Positions 1 through 9,743 of a stretch of DNA of 15,514 nt are shown here, one piece after another. The DNA lies in NCBI GenBank assembly GCA_040752215.1, contig JBFMEX010000059.1, positions 1 through 15,514 on the forward strand, read 5' to 3'. The DNA comes from JBFMEX01 sp040752215. GTDB lineage: Bacteria > Pseudomonadota > Alphaproteobacteria > Rhizobiales > Hyphomicrobiaceae. A program made the position numbers and the translations under genes. Position 1 is the first letter of the stretch. Each line of letters begins with the position of its first letter. The notes beneath the pieces are model-generated. The model ran no database searches, was not told the origin of the DNA, and worked only from the letters and a program-made list of their open reading frames with translations.

Positions 1-974
1 CTGCGCCGGCGCAGGCCGGGCCCGGACTGCTCGAGGCCTGCTTCGCCCCTGCGACGCTGGCCGCCGCGCCAAGCGAGCGCCGGCCGGTCAAGGGCATCCG
101 CCGCTTCGATGCGCCGCCCCCGCCCCGCACGCTCGTACCGTTCGCCCCCGTTCCGCCCGAGCGGCGCGGAGCGATCCGCCGCGTCGAGCTGCCCGCGGGC
201 AGGAAGCTCATCGCCCTGACGCTCGATCTCTGCGAGCAGCCGGGCGAGGTCGCCGGTTACGACGGCGCGATCATCGACTACCTGCGCGCACACGGCATCA
301 AGGCGACGCTGTTTGCCGGCGGCAAATGGATGCGCTCTCACCCCGAGCGGACGCGCCAGCTGATGGCGGATCCACGCTTCGAGCTCGCCAACCACGCCGA
401 GGCGCACCGCAACCTCCGCCTCCTCGCCGGCGCCGCGCTGGCAGAGGAGATCGCCGGTCCGCAGCGCGCCTACGAGGCCGCGCGCGAGCAGCTGAGCCAG
501 ATGCAGTGCGTGACGGGGCACGAGGCAGAGCTGGCGCACGTGCCGCGGCGGATGGGCCTGTTCCGCTTTCCGTTCGGGGCCTGCAGCGCCGCCGCGCTCG
601 CCGCCGTCAACGACGCCGGACTGCTGGCGATCCAATGGGATCTCTCGACCGGCGACCCCTCGCCGACCCAATCGGCGGCGGCGATCGCGGCGGCGATGGT
701 CGGCAACGTCAGGCCCGGATCGATCATCATCGCGCATGCCAACGGCCGCGGTCACAACACCGCCGCCGCACTGCCGATCGCCATTCCGAAGCTGCGCGCC
801 GCAGGCTACGAGCTTGTTACCGTGAGCGAGCTGATCGCCGCCGGAAAGCCGGTGATCGCCAACACCTGCTACGACAGCCGCCCCGGCGACACCGACCGCT
901 ACGACCGCCTATTCCCGAGCATTGCGGCGCGTCCCCCCTCGCCGAAGGGCTGGCGCACGGAGATCAAGCCGTGA
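1..974 (+). CDS. Polysaccharide deacetylase (NodB/CE4 fold), 5' end outside window
   Basis: The frame is open from base 3 to the TGA at 972-974, giving about 323 visible residues; the true start and any signal peptide lie to the left of the window. NodB-fold landmarks appear in order, numbered by visible residue: a first motif TLDLCE at 73-78, a metal-binding HxxxH at 131-135 (NHAEAHRN), an arginine-proline motif RFPFG at 188-192, a WDLSTGD motif near 212-218, and a late IIIAHANG at 242-248. The family removes acyl groups from cell-wall or exported polysaccharides, usually outside the cytoplasm. The first motif reads TLDLCE, not the classical TFDDG, so the second metal-binding Asp is missing by simple alignment. 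The substrate cannot be told from the sequence. The gene overlaps the next one by 4 nt (GTGA), so the two are probably cotranslated. The ATG at 330 is internal, because conserved sequence continues upstream of it. Confidence 0.85.
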   Translation, partial: APAQAGPGLLEACFAPATLAAAPSERRPVKGIRRFDAPPPPRTLVPFAPVPPERRGAIRRVELPAGRKLIALTLDLCEQPGEVAGYDGAIIDYLRAHGIKATLFAGGKWMRSHPERTRQLMADPRFELANHAEAHRNLRLLAGAALAEEIAGPQRAYEAAREQLSQMQCVTGHEAELAHVPRRMGLFRFPFGACSAAALAAVNDAGLLAIQWDLSTGDPSPTQSAAAIAAAMVGNVRPGSIIIAHANGRGHNTAAALPIAIPKLRAAGYELVTVSELIAAGKPVIANTCYDSRPGDTDRYDRLFPSIAARPPSPKGWRTEIKP

Positions 975-1510
975 GGTGGGACGGCGCGCCGGCAAAGTCG
1001 CTGCGCACGGTCGCCGAGCTGGCGATCCCCGCCGGCCGATCACTCGCGATCGCCGAGATCGTCGCGCCGATCGCGGCGCCCGAGATGCTCGCGCTGGCCG
1101 CACGCATCGTCGCTATTGACCCCTGGCGGCGGTACGCCACCTACACGGCCGAGGATCTCGCGGGCTATCTCGGTCACGTCGAGCCGGAGGCGCCGCGATT
1201 CCTGATTCTCGAGAATGACATCGTCGTCGGCGCATTCGGTTTACGGCACGGCTGGCTGCGCGGCCCCTACCTGCAGTTTCTCGCCGTGCTGCCGGAGGGC
1301 CAGCGCCGAGGCATCGGCAGCGCCGTTCTCATGTGGATCGAGACCGAGGCACGCGCCAACCGCGAGCGCAACCTGCTGGTGCTGACGTCGGCGTTCAACG
1401 AGCCGGCGCTGGCATTCTACGAGCGTCACGGCTTCACGCGCGTCGGTCCGCTCGCCGATCTCGTCGCCGACGGCATCACCGAGATCATGCTGCACAAGCG
1501 GCTGCGTTGA
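971..1510 (+). CDS. GNAT-family N-acetyltransferase
   Basis: This is a 179-residue protein started by a GTG at 971 that overlaps the stop of the deacetylase gene. A GGAG lies 9 nt upstream of the GTG. The first in-frame ATG, at 1086, would remove much of the fold, so the GTG start is preferred. The acetyl-CoA-binding motif A is visible as LQFLAVLPEGQRRGIGSAVL at 101-120, with the signature Q-R-R-G-I-G at 111-116. A motif-B-like NEPALAFYERHGF lies at 143-155. The family transfers an acetyl group from acetyl-CoA to an amine; the acceptor cannot be predicted here. Coupling to a polysaccharide deacetylase makes an envelope-related or amino-sugar role conceivable, but this is only inference. Its stop lies 12 nt from the convergent stop of the reductase gene, with no obvious terminator between them. 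Confidence 0.88.
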   Translation: MRWDGAPAKSLRTVAELAIPAGRSLAIAEIVAPIAAPEMLALAARIVAIDPWRRYATYTAEDLAGYLGHVEPEAPRFLILENDIVVGAFGLRHGWLRGPYLQFLAVLPEGQRRGIGSAVLMWIETEARANRERNLLVLTSAFNEPALAFYERHGFTRVGPLADLVADGITEIMLHKRLR

Positions 1511-1522
1511 GTGCTCTTCGAA

Positions 1523-2509
1523 TCAGTCGACCTCGAGCACGACGCGCCCGCGCACGTGCCCGGCGATGATCTCCGGCGCCAGCCTCTGAACCTCCGAGAC
1601 CGGCAGCGTCACCGTCAGGGCGGCGAGCTTGGCCTTGTCGAGATCGCGCGCGAGGCGATCCCAGGCAGCGACGCGCTTGCGCCTAGGTGCCATCACGCTA
1701 TCGATGCCGGCGAGCGTCACGCCGCGCAGGATGAACGGTGCCACCGAGGTCGACAGATCCATGCCCTGCGCGAGACCGCAGGCGGCGACGCAGCCGTGCA
1801 GCCGAGTCATCGAGATCGCATTGGCGAGTGTGTGACTGCCGGCGACGTCGATGGCGCCGGCCCATCGCTCCTTGCCGAGCGGGCGCGCCGGCTCGGAAAG
1901 CTCCGAGCGGTCGATCACCGCGGCGGCGCCGAGCGAGCGCAGAAATCCTTCCTCCTCGCGCCGGCCGGTCGACGCGATCACCTCGTGGCCGAGCCTGGCC
2001 AGTACCGCGACAGCGACGCTGCCGACGCCGCCCGCCGCCCCTGTCACCAGCACCGGCCCCTTGCCGGGCGAGACCTCGTGTGCCTCGAGCGCCATGACGG
2101 CGAGCATGGCGGTGTAGCCGGCCGTACCGATCGCCATGGTCTCGGCGGCGGTGAAGGCGGCGGGACGCCGGACCAGCCAGTCGCCCGGCACGCGGGCATA
2201 CTGGGCATAGCCGCCGTGATGGGTCTCACCGACGCCCCATCCGTTCAGAACCACCCCCTCGCCGGGCTTGAAGTCCGGATGAGTGGAGGTCTCGACGGTC
2301 CCGGCGAAATCGATGCCGGGGATCAGCGGCCAGCGGCGGATGATCGGCGCTTTGCCGGTCAGCGCGAGACCGTCCTTGTAGTTCAGGGTCGAGTGGGTGA
2401 TGCGGACCAGCACATCGCCCTCGTGCAGGTCGGCCAGCCCGATCTCGGTCCAGGCGATCTGCGGACCACCCTCTCCCCGGGTCGCAAGGAGCGCCTTGAA
2501 GCGTTGCAT
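1523..2509 (-). CDS. acuI: AcuI/YhdH-type NADPH-dependent acrylyl-CoA reductase (MDR family)
   Basis: The 328-residue protein matches the YhdH/AcuI branch of medium-chain dehydrogenase/reductases in length and throughout its sequence. It has an N-terminal GroES-like part (LNYKDGLALTGK at 42-53, PGIDFAGTV at 64-72). A nucleotide-binding GAAGGVGS follows at 157-164, then the branch-typical RPLGKERWAGAIDVAG at 209-224 and VAACGLAQG at 241-249. AcuI reduces acryloyl-CoA to propionyl-CoA with NADPH, for example in DMSP or 3-hydroxypropionate breakdown and detoxification. YhdH homologues often act as general enone or quinone reductases. No zinc-binding Cys pattern is seen, as expected for this branch. 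The ATG at 2509 is chosen because GAGGGTGAT precedes it; the frame stays open to 2617, but that extra 36-residue stretch does not look conserved. No DMSP genes are nearby, so the substrate remains open. Confidence 0.88.
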   Translation of the reverse strand: MQRFKALLATRGEGGPQIAWTEIGLADLHEGDVLVRITHSTLNYKDGLALTGKAPIIRRWPLIPGIDFAGTVETSTHPDFKPGEGVVLNGWGVGETHHGGYAQYARVPGDWLVRRPAAFTAAETMAIGTAGYTAMLAVMALEAHEVSPGKGPVLVTGAAGGVGSVAVAVLARLGHEVIASTGRREEEGFLRSLGAAAVIDRSELSEPARPLGKERWAGAIDVAGSHTLANAISMTRLHGCVAACGLAQGMDLSTSVAPFILRGVTLAGIDSVMAPRRKRVAAWDRLARDLDKAKLAALTVTLPVSEVQRLAPEIIAGHVRGRVVLEVD

Positions 2510-3025
2510 ATCACCCTCGTGGTTGTCGTGGCAGCCGACCGGGGAGGCGGCGGAGTTGCGGGCCGCGACCCTGCCCGGTTCGCCCGGCCCAATCAAACTC
2601 TGTGCGCCCGAAGCCACGCGTCAAGCGAGATGCATCACTTTTCCATCCCGCAGCGCAAAACTGGTTCTGCTGGCCTGCGGAAGAAAATCGGGATGTCCAC
2701 AGGCCGGCGGCGCGACTATTGCGCGTTTGCTTCGCAACCTTGGGCGATTACTTATGCGTTAACTTGGGATATTCTGTGCAGATATATTTGAGTTGCATTA
2801 GAGTATAATCGCCCGTTCTCGGCGGATAGCTCGATGCACTTGATGTTGATCAATAGTACGTCCCGTTCATTTGGCAGTGCAGCAACTTTTTCGCTTGGCA
2901 TTCGACCTTTGTCGAACATACACTTTTTTCATGGGCCCCGATCCCTGACGGGCCATGGCAACCGGTGGCGACCAACGCGCCGGGGTGAAAAATGCAGCCG
3001 GACCCCACCGGCGAAGGAGGCAACG
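2510..3025. other. AT-richer intergenic region between acuI and the small peptide gene
   Basis: This is about 516 bases without a convincing gene. From roughly 2640 to 2930 it is visibly richer in A and T than the rest of the window. It holds an exact FNR/FixK-type box at 2840-2853. TATAAT lies at 2804-2809 on the + strand and TATACT at 2807-2802 on the - strand, neither with a good -35. A hairpin TTCGAC-CTTT-GTCGAA sits at 2901-2916, with a T-run at 2924-2929 that is 7 nt too far away for a classical terminator. A bulged inverted repeat around CATGGGCCC/GGGCCATG lies at about 2930-2957. A short GCCGG/CCGGC hairpin at 2997-3012 abuts the Shine-Dalgarno sequence of the peptide gene. It probably contains the promoters of both divergent genes. 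Confidence 0.6.
2840..2853. promoter_or_regulatory. FNR/FixK-type binding site (anaerobox)
   Basis: The sequence TTGAT-GTTG-ATCAA matches all ten defined positions of the TTGAT-N4-ATCAA consensus recognised by FNR, FixK, FnrN and AadR regulators. In alphaproteobacteria these control microaerobic and anaerobic genes. It lies between the divergent acuI gene and the + strand peptide gene. Its distance to the best -10-like sequence on the - strand (TATACT at 2807-2802) puts its centre near -51 from the predicted start, which is neither the class I (-61.5) nor the class II (-41.5) position. The gene it controls, and whether it activates or represses, are therefore uncertain. Chance expectation for ten fixed bases in a window this size is about 0.015. 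Confidence 0.6.
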
Positions 3026-3109
3026 ATGGAACTCAGAATGCGACTGAACGTCTTGGCCGCAATCATGTCTTTCGGCTTCCTGGCCGCCGTCGTCGTCGGA
3101 ATGATCTGA
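3026..3109 (+). CDS. 27-residue single-TM small protein
   Basis: The ATG at 3026 follows GAAGGAGG with 5 nt spacing, one of the strongest ribosome-binding sites in the window. The product is 27 residues: a short basic start (MELRMRLN) and a hydrophobic segment at about 8-26 rich in Ala, Val, Phe and Leu, ending in GMI. This looks like one membrane-spanning helix. It is not a signal peptide of a longer protein, since the stop follows directly. The frame is open back to 2834, but the upstream part has no comparable ribosome-binding site. A strong intrinsic terminator lies about 110 nt downstream, so the gene seems to form its own transcript. Very short hydrophobic peptides of similar look occur in Hyphomicrobiales, from memory and unverified. 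The function is unknown. Confidence 0.6.
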   Translation: MELRMRLNVLAAIMSFGFLAAVVVGMI

Positions 3110-3219
3110 TTCCTTCCCGCGATAGCGAGGCCGCATACCCCCCAAAGCGAGATCCCAGGGCTGTCGAGGTAAGTCAGAGTTAGCGTGATCGACACGCCAA
3201 GTGGCTGGGGAACACGAAT

Positions 3220-3260
3220 GAAGGCGCGGAGCCCCCTCTCCGCGCCTTCTCCTTTTCTTT
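3220..3260 (+). terminator. Strong rho-independent terminator
   Basis: A perfect 12-bp stem (GAAGGCGCGGAG at 3220-3231 with CTCCGCGCCTTC at 3238-3249) closes a 6-nt loop and is followed by the T-rich tail TCCTTTTCTTT. The T-rich side is on the + strand, so it ends the transcript carrying the 27-residue peptide gene. The two small membrane-protein genes on the other strand also end just beyond it at 3289. On that strand the sequence after the stem is only weakly T-rich, so a second, weaker role there is possible. Confidence 0.82.
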
Positions 3261-3288
3261 CCGGCCACCCGAGCGGCTATGCGCCGCG

Positions 3289-3510
3289 TCAGCCCCTGCC
3301 GGCCAGGTGCCGGATCGCCTTGCCGAGCACGATCAGCCACGGCACCCCGTGCATCAGGAAATCGAAGATGTCGATCGGTCGAGTGAGCGTGCCGCGGGAC
3401 AGCATCTTCAGCTTTTCCCAGATGTGCGGCTCGGGAAAGAACGGGGCGAGGCCGAGCGTCAGCGCGGCGATGACGGCGAGGTGCCAGGGGATGCGGTCGA
3501 GCCATTCCAT
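3289..3510 (-). CDS. Small conserved-looking membrane protein (73 aa)
   Basis: The 73-residue protein starts MEWLDRIPWHL, has one hydrophobic helix at about 9-25, a central PEPHIWEKLKMLSRGTLTRP at 27-46 containing the motif PEPHxxEKLKML, then IDIFDFLMHGVPWLIVL with a second short helix. Small proteins with this PEPH-EKLKML-LTRPIDIFD pattern are, as I recall, common in proteobacteria and often labelled 'RND transporter' in databases, though 73 residues cannot form such a pump. Its stop is at 3289-3291, just past the + strand terminator. An AGGAG lies 11 nt before the ATG, a slightly long spacing. It follows the 111-residue membrane protein gene by 33 nt on the same strand, so they probably form an operon. 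The function is unknown. Confidence 0.75.
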   Translation of the reverse strand: MEWLDRIPWHLAVIAALTLGLAPFFPEPHIWEKLKMLSRGTLTRPIDIFDFLMHGVPWLIVLGKAIRHLAGRG

Positions 3511-3543
3511 GGCGGTCGGAGCTCCTGATGCCGGGGTGCGCTC

Positions 3544-3879
3544 TCAGCGCCGGATGATGTAGCCGAGCACGGCGCCGAGCAGCGGCAGCGCATATGGCGG
3601 CTTGACCGGGATCGCCTGCATGACCGCGGGAATGAGCGTCAGGCCGGCGCCGACGATGGCGAGGAACAGCGCCGAGGCGAGCGTCGACGAGGTCGGCAGT
3701 CTGACCTCCTTCAGCACGAACGAGCCGATGATGCCGACCACCCAGACGATCACGGCGTAGATCGCCGCGCGCACGAAGATCTGCGGATCGCCGTAGATCG
3801 GAACATACTCCAGGGCCTTCGGCGCGCCGAACCAGGCGGCCGCCAGCTGCACGAGGACAAGAATGACGTAGCCGATCAT
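3544..3879 (-). CDS. Small multi-pass membrane protein (111 aa)
   Basis: The ATG at 3879 follows AGGGGGGAG with 4 nt spacing, which fixes the start against the longer open frame that runs to 3990. The 111-residue product is almost all hydrophobic, with predicted helices at about 2-17, 35-55, 66-90 and 94-109. It has a short charged link (LKEVRLPTSS) and a basic end (YIIRR). No catalytic motif is visible and I do not recognise the family; it resembles uncharacterised alphaproteobacterial membrane proteins. It lies 117 nt downstream of the end of the methionine operon on the same strand, so read-through is possible, and 33 nt upstream of the 73-residue membrane protein gene. Confidence 0.75.
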   Translation of the reverse strand: MIGYVILVLVQLAAAWFGAPKALEYVPIYGDPQIFVRAAIYAVIVWVVGIIGSFVLKEVRLPTSSTLASALFLAIVGAGLTLIPAVMQAIPVKPPYALPLLGAVLGYIIRR

Positions 3880-3973
3880 GATCTCCCCCCTTTGACATGT
3901 CGTCACGGTGGCCGACGACCACTCTTCCTTAGCCGACGCGCCAACGAGGGCAAGCGCTGGATCGCCACAGCCG

Positions 3974-3985
3974 GGGCGCGCGCCC
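3974..3985. repeat. 12-bp perfect palindrome after the methionine operon
   Basis: GGGCGCGCGCCC lies 11 nt beyond the metH C-terminal gene's stop. It could form a short, very stable hairpin, but no T-run follows on the - strand, so a classical intrinsic terminator is not supported. It may slow transcript decay or be accidental in this GC-rich DNA. Confidence 0.35.
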
Positions 3986-3996
3986 TGCAAAGCCGC

Positions 3997-6712
<2,716 letters not shown>

Positions 6713-6720
<8 letters not shown>

Positions 6721-7801
6721 GTACGAACGGCTCGAGGCCGGAGAGGCGCATCTTGGGCTCGATCGTGGGCACCACGCGCGGCTTGTGCTTCTTGGCGTGG
6801 CTGGCGATGTGGGCGATGTGGTCGGGCGTCGAGCCGCAGCAGCCGCCGATGATGTTGACCAGCCCGTCGGCGAGCCAGGGATCGATATTGCACGCCATCT
6901 GGTGCGGGCCCTCGTCGTACTCGCCCATCGCGTTCGGCAGGCCGGCGTTGGGATAGGCGGAGATGCGCACGTCGGCGACGTGGGCGAGCTCGGCGAGGTG
7001 CGGGCGCATCAGCTCGGCCCCGAGCGCGCAGTTGAGCCCGATCGAGAACGGCTTCAGGTGCCGCATCGAGTACCAGAACGCCTCCGGCGTCTGGCCCGAG
7101 AGCGTGCGGCCGGAGCGGTCGGTGATCGTGCCGGAGATCATGATCGGCAGATCGACGCCCTTCTCATCCAGAACCTCGAGCGCCGCATAGCCGGCCGCCT
7201 TGGCGTTGAGCGTGTCGAAGATGGTCTCGATCAGGATGATGTCGACGCCGCCGTCGACGAGCGCCCGGACCTGCTCGGCGTAAGCCTCGCGCAGCATGTC
7301 AAAATCGACGTTGCGGAAACCCGGATTGTTGACGTCGGGCGAGATCGAGGCGGTGCGATTGGTCGGGCCGACCGCGCCGGCGACGAAGCGCGGCTTGGAC
7401 GGCGTCTCTCTGCTCCAGGCGTCCGCGGCATGGCGCGCGAGCTTGGCCGCCTCGAGGTTGATCTCGTAGACGAGGTCCTCCATGCCGTAGTCGGCCATCG
7501 AGATCGACTGCGCGTTGAACGTGTTGGTCTCGACGATGTCGGCACCGGCGCGCAAATACTTCTGATGGATGCCCTCGATGATCTCGGGCTGGGTCAGGAC
7601 GAGCAGGTCGTTGTTGCCCTTGACGTCCTTGCCGTGGTCGGCGAAGCGCGCGCCGCGATAGTGGCCCTCGCCCAGCTTGTGCTGCTGGATCATGGTGCCC
7701 ATCGCCCCGTCGATGATGAGAATTCGCTCCGCCGCCGCCTTCTCCAGCGCGCTGTAGCTCGGCCGTCTCCTCATGGTAACTCGGTCCTTTCCGTTGGACA
7801 T
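6713..7801 (-). CDS. Methionine synthase N-terminal part: homocysteine S-methyltransferase module
   Basis: This 362-residue protein is the homocysteine-binding barrel of MetH. It contains DGAMGTMIQ at 31-39, the first zinc ligand in GLNCALG (Cys258), and the cysteine pair in GGCCGSTPDH (Cys321 and Cys322). All three zinc ligands are therefore present. It ends in KMRLSGLEPFVHG, the linker that in single-chain MetH leads into the folate domain, and its stop overlaps the start of the C-terminal gene by 8 nt. It must work with that protein to make methionine; alone it has no folate or cobalamin domain. The ATG at 7801 overlaps the metF stop (TGATG) but has a poor ribosome-binding site. An ATG at 7774, preceded by AAAGGA, is an alternative and removes nine residues. 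Confidence 0.93.
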
Positions 7802-8715
7802 CACGCGGCGCTGGCGTGGGCGACCTTGATCGGCCTGAGCCCCAGCAGGTGGCAGGTTGCATACACGAGATCGGCGCGATTGAGCGTATAGAAGTGGAAC
7901 TTCTTGATGCCCTCGTCGACGAGGTCCATCACCTGCTCGGCGGCCACCGCCGCCGCCACCAGGTGATTGGTCGCGGGATCGTTGTCCAGTCCCTCGAAGC
8001 GGTGCGCCAGCCAAGCCGGCATCGACGCTCCCGCCTTGGCCGCGAACCCGGCCACCTGTTTGAAATTGTGGATCGGCACGATGCCCGGCATGATCGGCAC
8101 CCAGATGCCGGCCGCGCGCACCCGCTCGAGGAAGCGCAGGTAGAGCGCGTTGTCGAAGAAGAACTGGGTGATGATGCGGTCCGCGCCGGCGTCCACCTTG
8201 GCCTTGAGGTTATCGATGTCGGCCTCGACCGTCGGGCTCTCGGGGTGCTTCTCGGGATAGCCGGCGACCGAGATCTCGAACGGGGCGATGCGCTTGAGAC
8301 CCGCTACCAGCGCGGCAGCGTTGGCATAGCCCTGCGGATGCGGCGCGTAATGCGCGCCGACACCGGCCGCCGGATCGCCGCGCAGCGCCACGATGTGGCG
8401 CACGCCGGCCTCCCAATAGCCCCGCGCCACCGCGTCGACCTCGCTCCGCGTCGCGTCGACGCAAGTCAAATGCGCGGCCGGCCGCAGAGTGGTCTCGCGC
8501 ACGATGCGGGCGACGGTCGCGTGCGTGCGCTCGCGTGTAGAGCCGCCGGCGCCGTAGGTCACCGACACGAACTCGGGCCGGAGCGGCGCGAGGCGCTCGA
8601 CGGAGGCCCACAGCGTCTCCTCCATCCGCTCGGTCTTGGGTGGGAAGAACTCGAACGAAACGTCGATCTCACCGGCACCGAGCAGGCGGCTCCTGCGCTC
8701 AATATTGGTGTTCAT
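7801..8715 (-). CDS. metF: 5,10-methylenetetrahydrofolate reductase
   Basis: The 304-residue protein is a full-length MetF. It has FEFFPPKTERMEETLW at 21-36, with the catalytic Glu at 22, SVTYGAGGSTRE at 51-62, HIVALRGDP at 107-115, QFFFDN at 184-189 and FYTLNR at 275-280. It reduces methylene-tetrahydrofolate to 5-methyl-tetrahydrofolate using FAD and NAD(P)H, which feeds the methionine synthase encoded next. The ATG at 8715 shares a base with the stop of the regulator gene (TGATG), and its own stop shares a base with the next start. The long open frame upstream belongs to the regulator region and is not part of MetF. Confidence 0.96.
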   Translation of the reverse strand: MNTNIERRSRLLGAGEIDVSFEFFPPKTERMEETLWASVERLAPLRPEFVSVTYGAGGSTRERTHATVARIVRETTLRPAAHLTCVDATRSEVDAVARGYWEAGVRHIVALRGDPAAGVGAHYAPHPQGYANAAALVAGLKRIAPFEISVAGYPEKHPESPTVEADIDNLKAKVDAGADRIITQFFFDNALYLRFLERVRAAGIWVPIMPGIVPIHNFKQVAGFAAKAGASMPAWLAHRFEGLDNDPATNHLVAAAVAAEQVMDLVDEGIKKFHFYTLNRADLVYATCHLLGLRPIKVAHASAA

Positions 8716-9731
8716 CAGCTCGCCCTTTCCAAAGCTCTCGCCGGCTTGGCGGCGTATGGTCGCTCGGGCGCCGCGCCGTTGCGCGCGACCCACAGCGTCA
8801 CGGTCAGTGCCTCCGGCCCCTTGGCCGCCGGCGCCAGGCTCTTGACATCGAGCACCTCGAGCCCGGCCTCGGTGAGCCAGTCCGAGACCTGCGCGGCCGG
8901 AAAGCCCAGACGCTCGTGAGCGTGCTCGTCGCGCAGGAACTCGAGCTCGTGCGGTGCGAAGTCGACGATCAGCAGGCGCCCGCCCGGCCCGAGCAGGCGC
9001 GCCGCCTCGCGGATCGCGCGTTGCGGCTCGGACAAGAAATGCAGCACCTGGTGCATCACGACGGCGTCGGCCGAACGGTCGGCGAGCGCGAGCCCATAGA
9101 GATCGCCGTGCCTCAGCTGCGCCTTGGTGATGCCGGCCTCGGCCAGCTTGGCGCGCGCATAGGCCAGCATCGACTGGCTGAGGTCGAAGCCGAGCCCGTG
9201 CGTATAGGTGTCGGCGAACAGCTCCAACATGCGCCCGGTGCCGGTGCCGGCGTCCACCAGGAGCTCGAACGGACCCGGACCGAGCGCAGCGCGCATCGCC
9301 GCCTCGACCTCGCGCTCGGAGACATGCAGCGATCGGATGCGGTCCCAGTCGGCGGCGTGGGTCTCGAAATAGGACTGTGCCCTCGCCTCGCGCTCCTTCT
9401 TCAACGCTTCGGCCCGCTCGCGGTCGCGATCGAGCGTGGGATCGTCGGGCCGCACCAGCGTCAGCAGACGCATCGCCAACTGGCCGGCCGCGGATCGTTC
9501 GCTCAGGTGGAAGTAGACCCAGCTGCCCTCGCGGAAGCGCTCCAAGAGGCCGGCCTCGGCGAGCAGCTTCAGGTGGCGGCTGATGCGCGGCTGGCTCTGG
9601 CCGAGGATATGGGTCAGGTCCTTGACCGTCAGCTCGCCGGCGGCGACCAGGGCGAGGATCCTGAGACGCGTCGGCTCCGCTGCCGCCTTCAGCGCCGTCA
9701 CCAGTTGCCGTGCCTCGAGCTTGTCTATCAT
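8715..9731 (-). CDS. ArsR-type regulator fused to a SAM-dependent methyltransferase
   Basis: The 338-residue protein joins two domains. Residues 1-75 form an ArsR-type winged helix (EPTRLRILALVAAGELTVKDL, then the recognition part QSQPRISRHLKLLAEAGLL). Residues about 120-290 form a class I methyltransferase with the SAM motif DAGTGTGR at 160-167 and FDLSQSML at 182-189. The classical metal-sensing ELCVCDL is ELTVKDL here, so it should not sense arsenic or similar metals. ArsR-family regulators of methionine genes, called SahR and SamR in comparative genomics, are established in Proteobacteria. The position at the head of a metF-metH operon suggests this protein senses SAM or S-adenosylhomocysteine and represses the operon. 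The ATG at 9731 is preferred over 9743, because GGAG lies 6 nt upstream and the 9743 start would leave almost no leader after the predicted promoter. Whether the methyltransferase domain is catalytic or only a sensor is not known. Confidence 0.9.
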   Translation of the reverse strand: MIDKLEARQLVTALKAAAEPTRLRILALVAAGELTVKDLTHILGQSQPRISRHLKLLAEAGLLERFREGSWVYFHLSERSAAGQLAMRLLTLVRPDDPTLDRDRERAEALKKEREARAQSYFETHAADWDRIRSLHVSEREVEAAMRAALGPGPFELLVDAGTGTGRMLELFADTYTHGLGFDLSQSMLAYARAKLAEAGITKAQLRHGDLYGLALADRSADAVVMHQVLHFLSEPQRAIREAARLLGPGGRLLIVDFAPHELEFLRDEHAHERLGFPAAQVSDWLTEAGLEVLDVKSLAPAAKGPEALTVTLWVARNGAAPERPYAAKPARALERAS

Positions 9732-9743
9732 GCGGCGCTCCAT

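Noticed and set aside
326..970. Upstream extension of the GNAT frame to 326
   Set aside because: The extension overlaps the deacetylase in another frame and is Arg/Pro-rich noise. The GTG at 971 fits the family and the 4-nt overlap.
2901..2929. Hairpin TTCGAC-CTTT-GTCGAA with a later T-run as a terminator
   Set aside because: The stem is only 6 bp and the T-run starts 7 nt after it, too far for a standard intrinsic terminator; no gene ends just upstream.
2834..3025. N-terminal extension of the 27-residue peptide to 91 residues
   Set aside because: No ribosome-binding site at 2834, and the added sequence is mixed polar with no conserved look; the strong SD is at 3013-3020.
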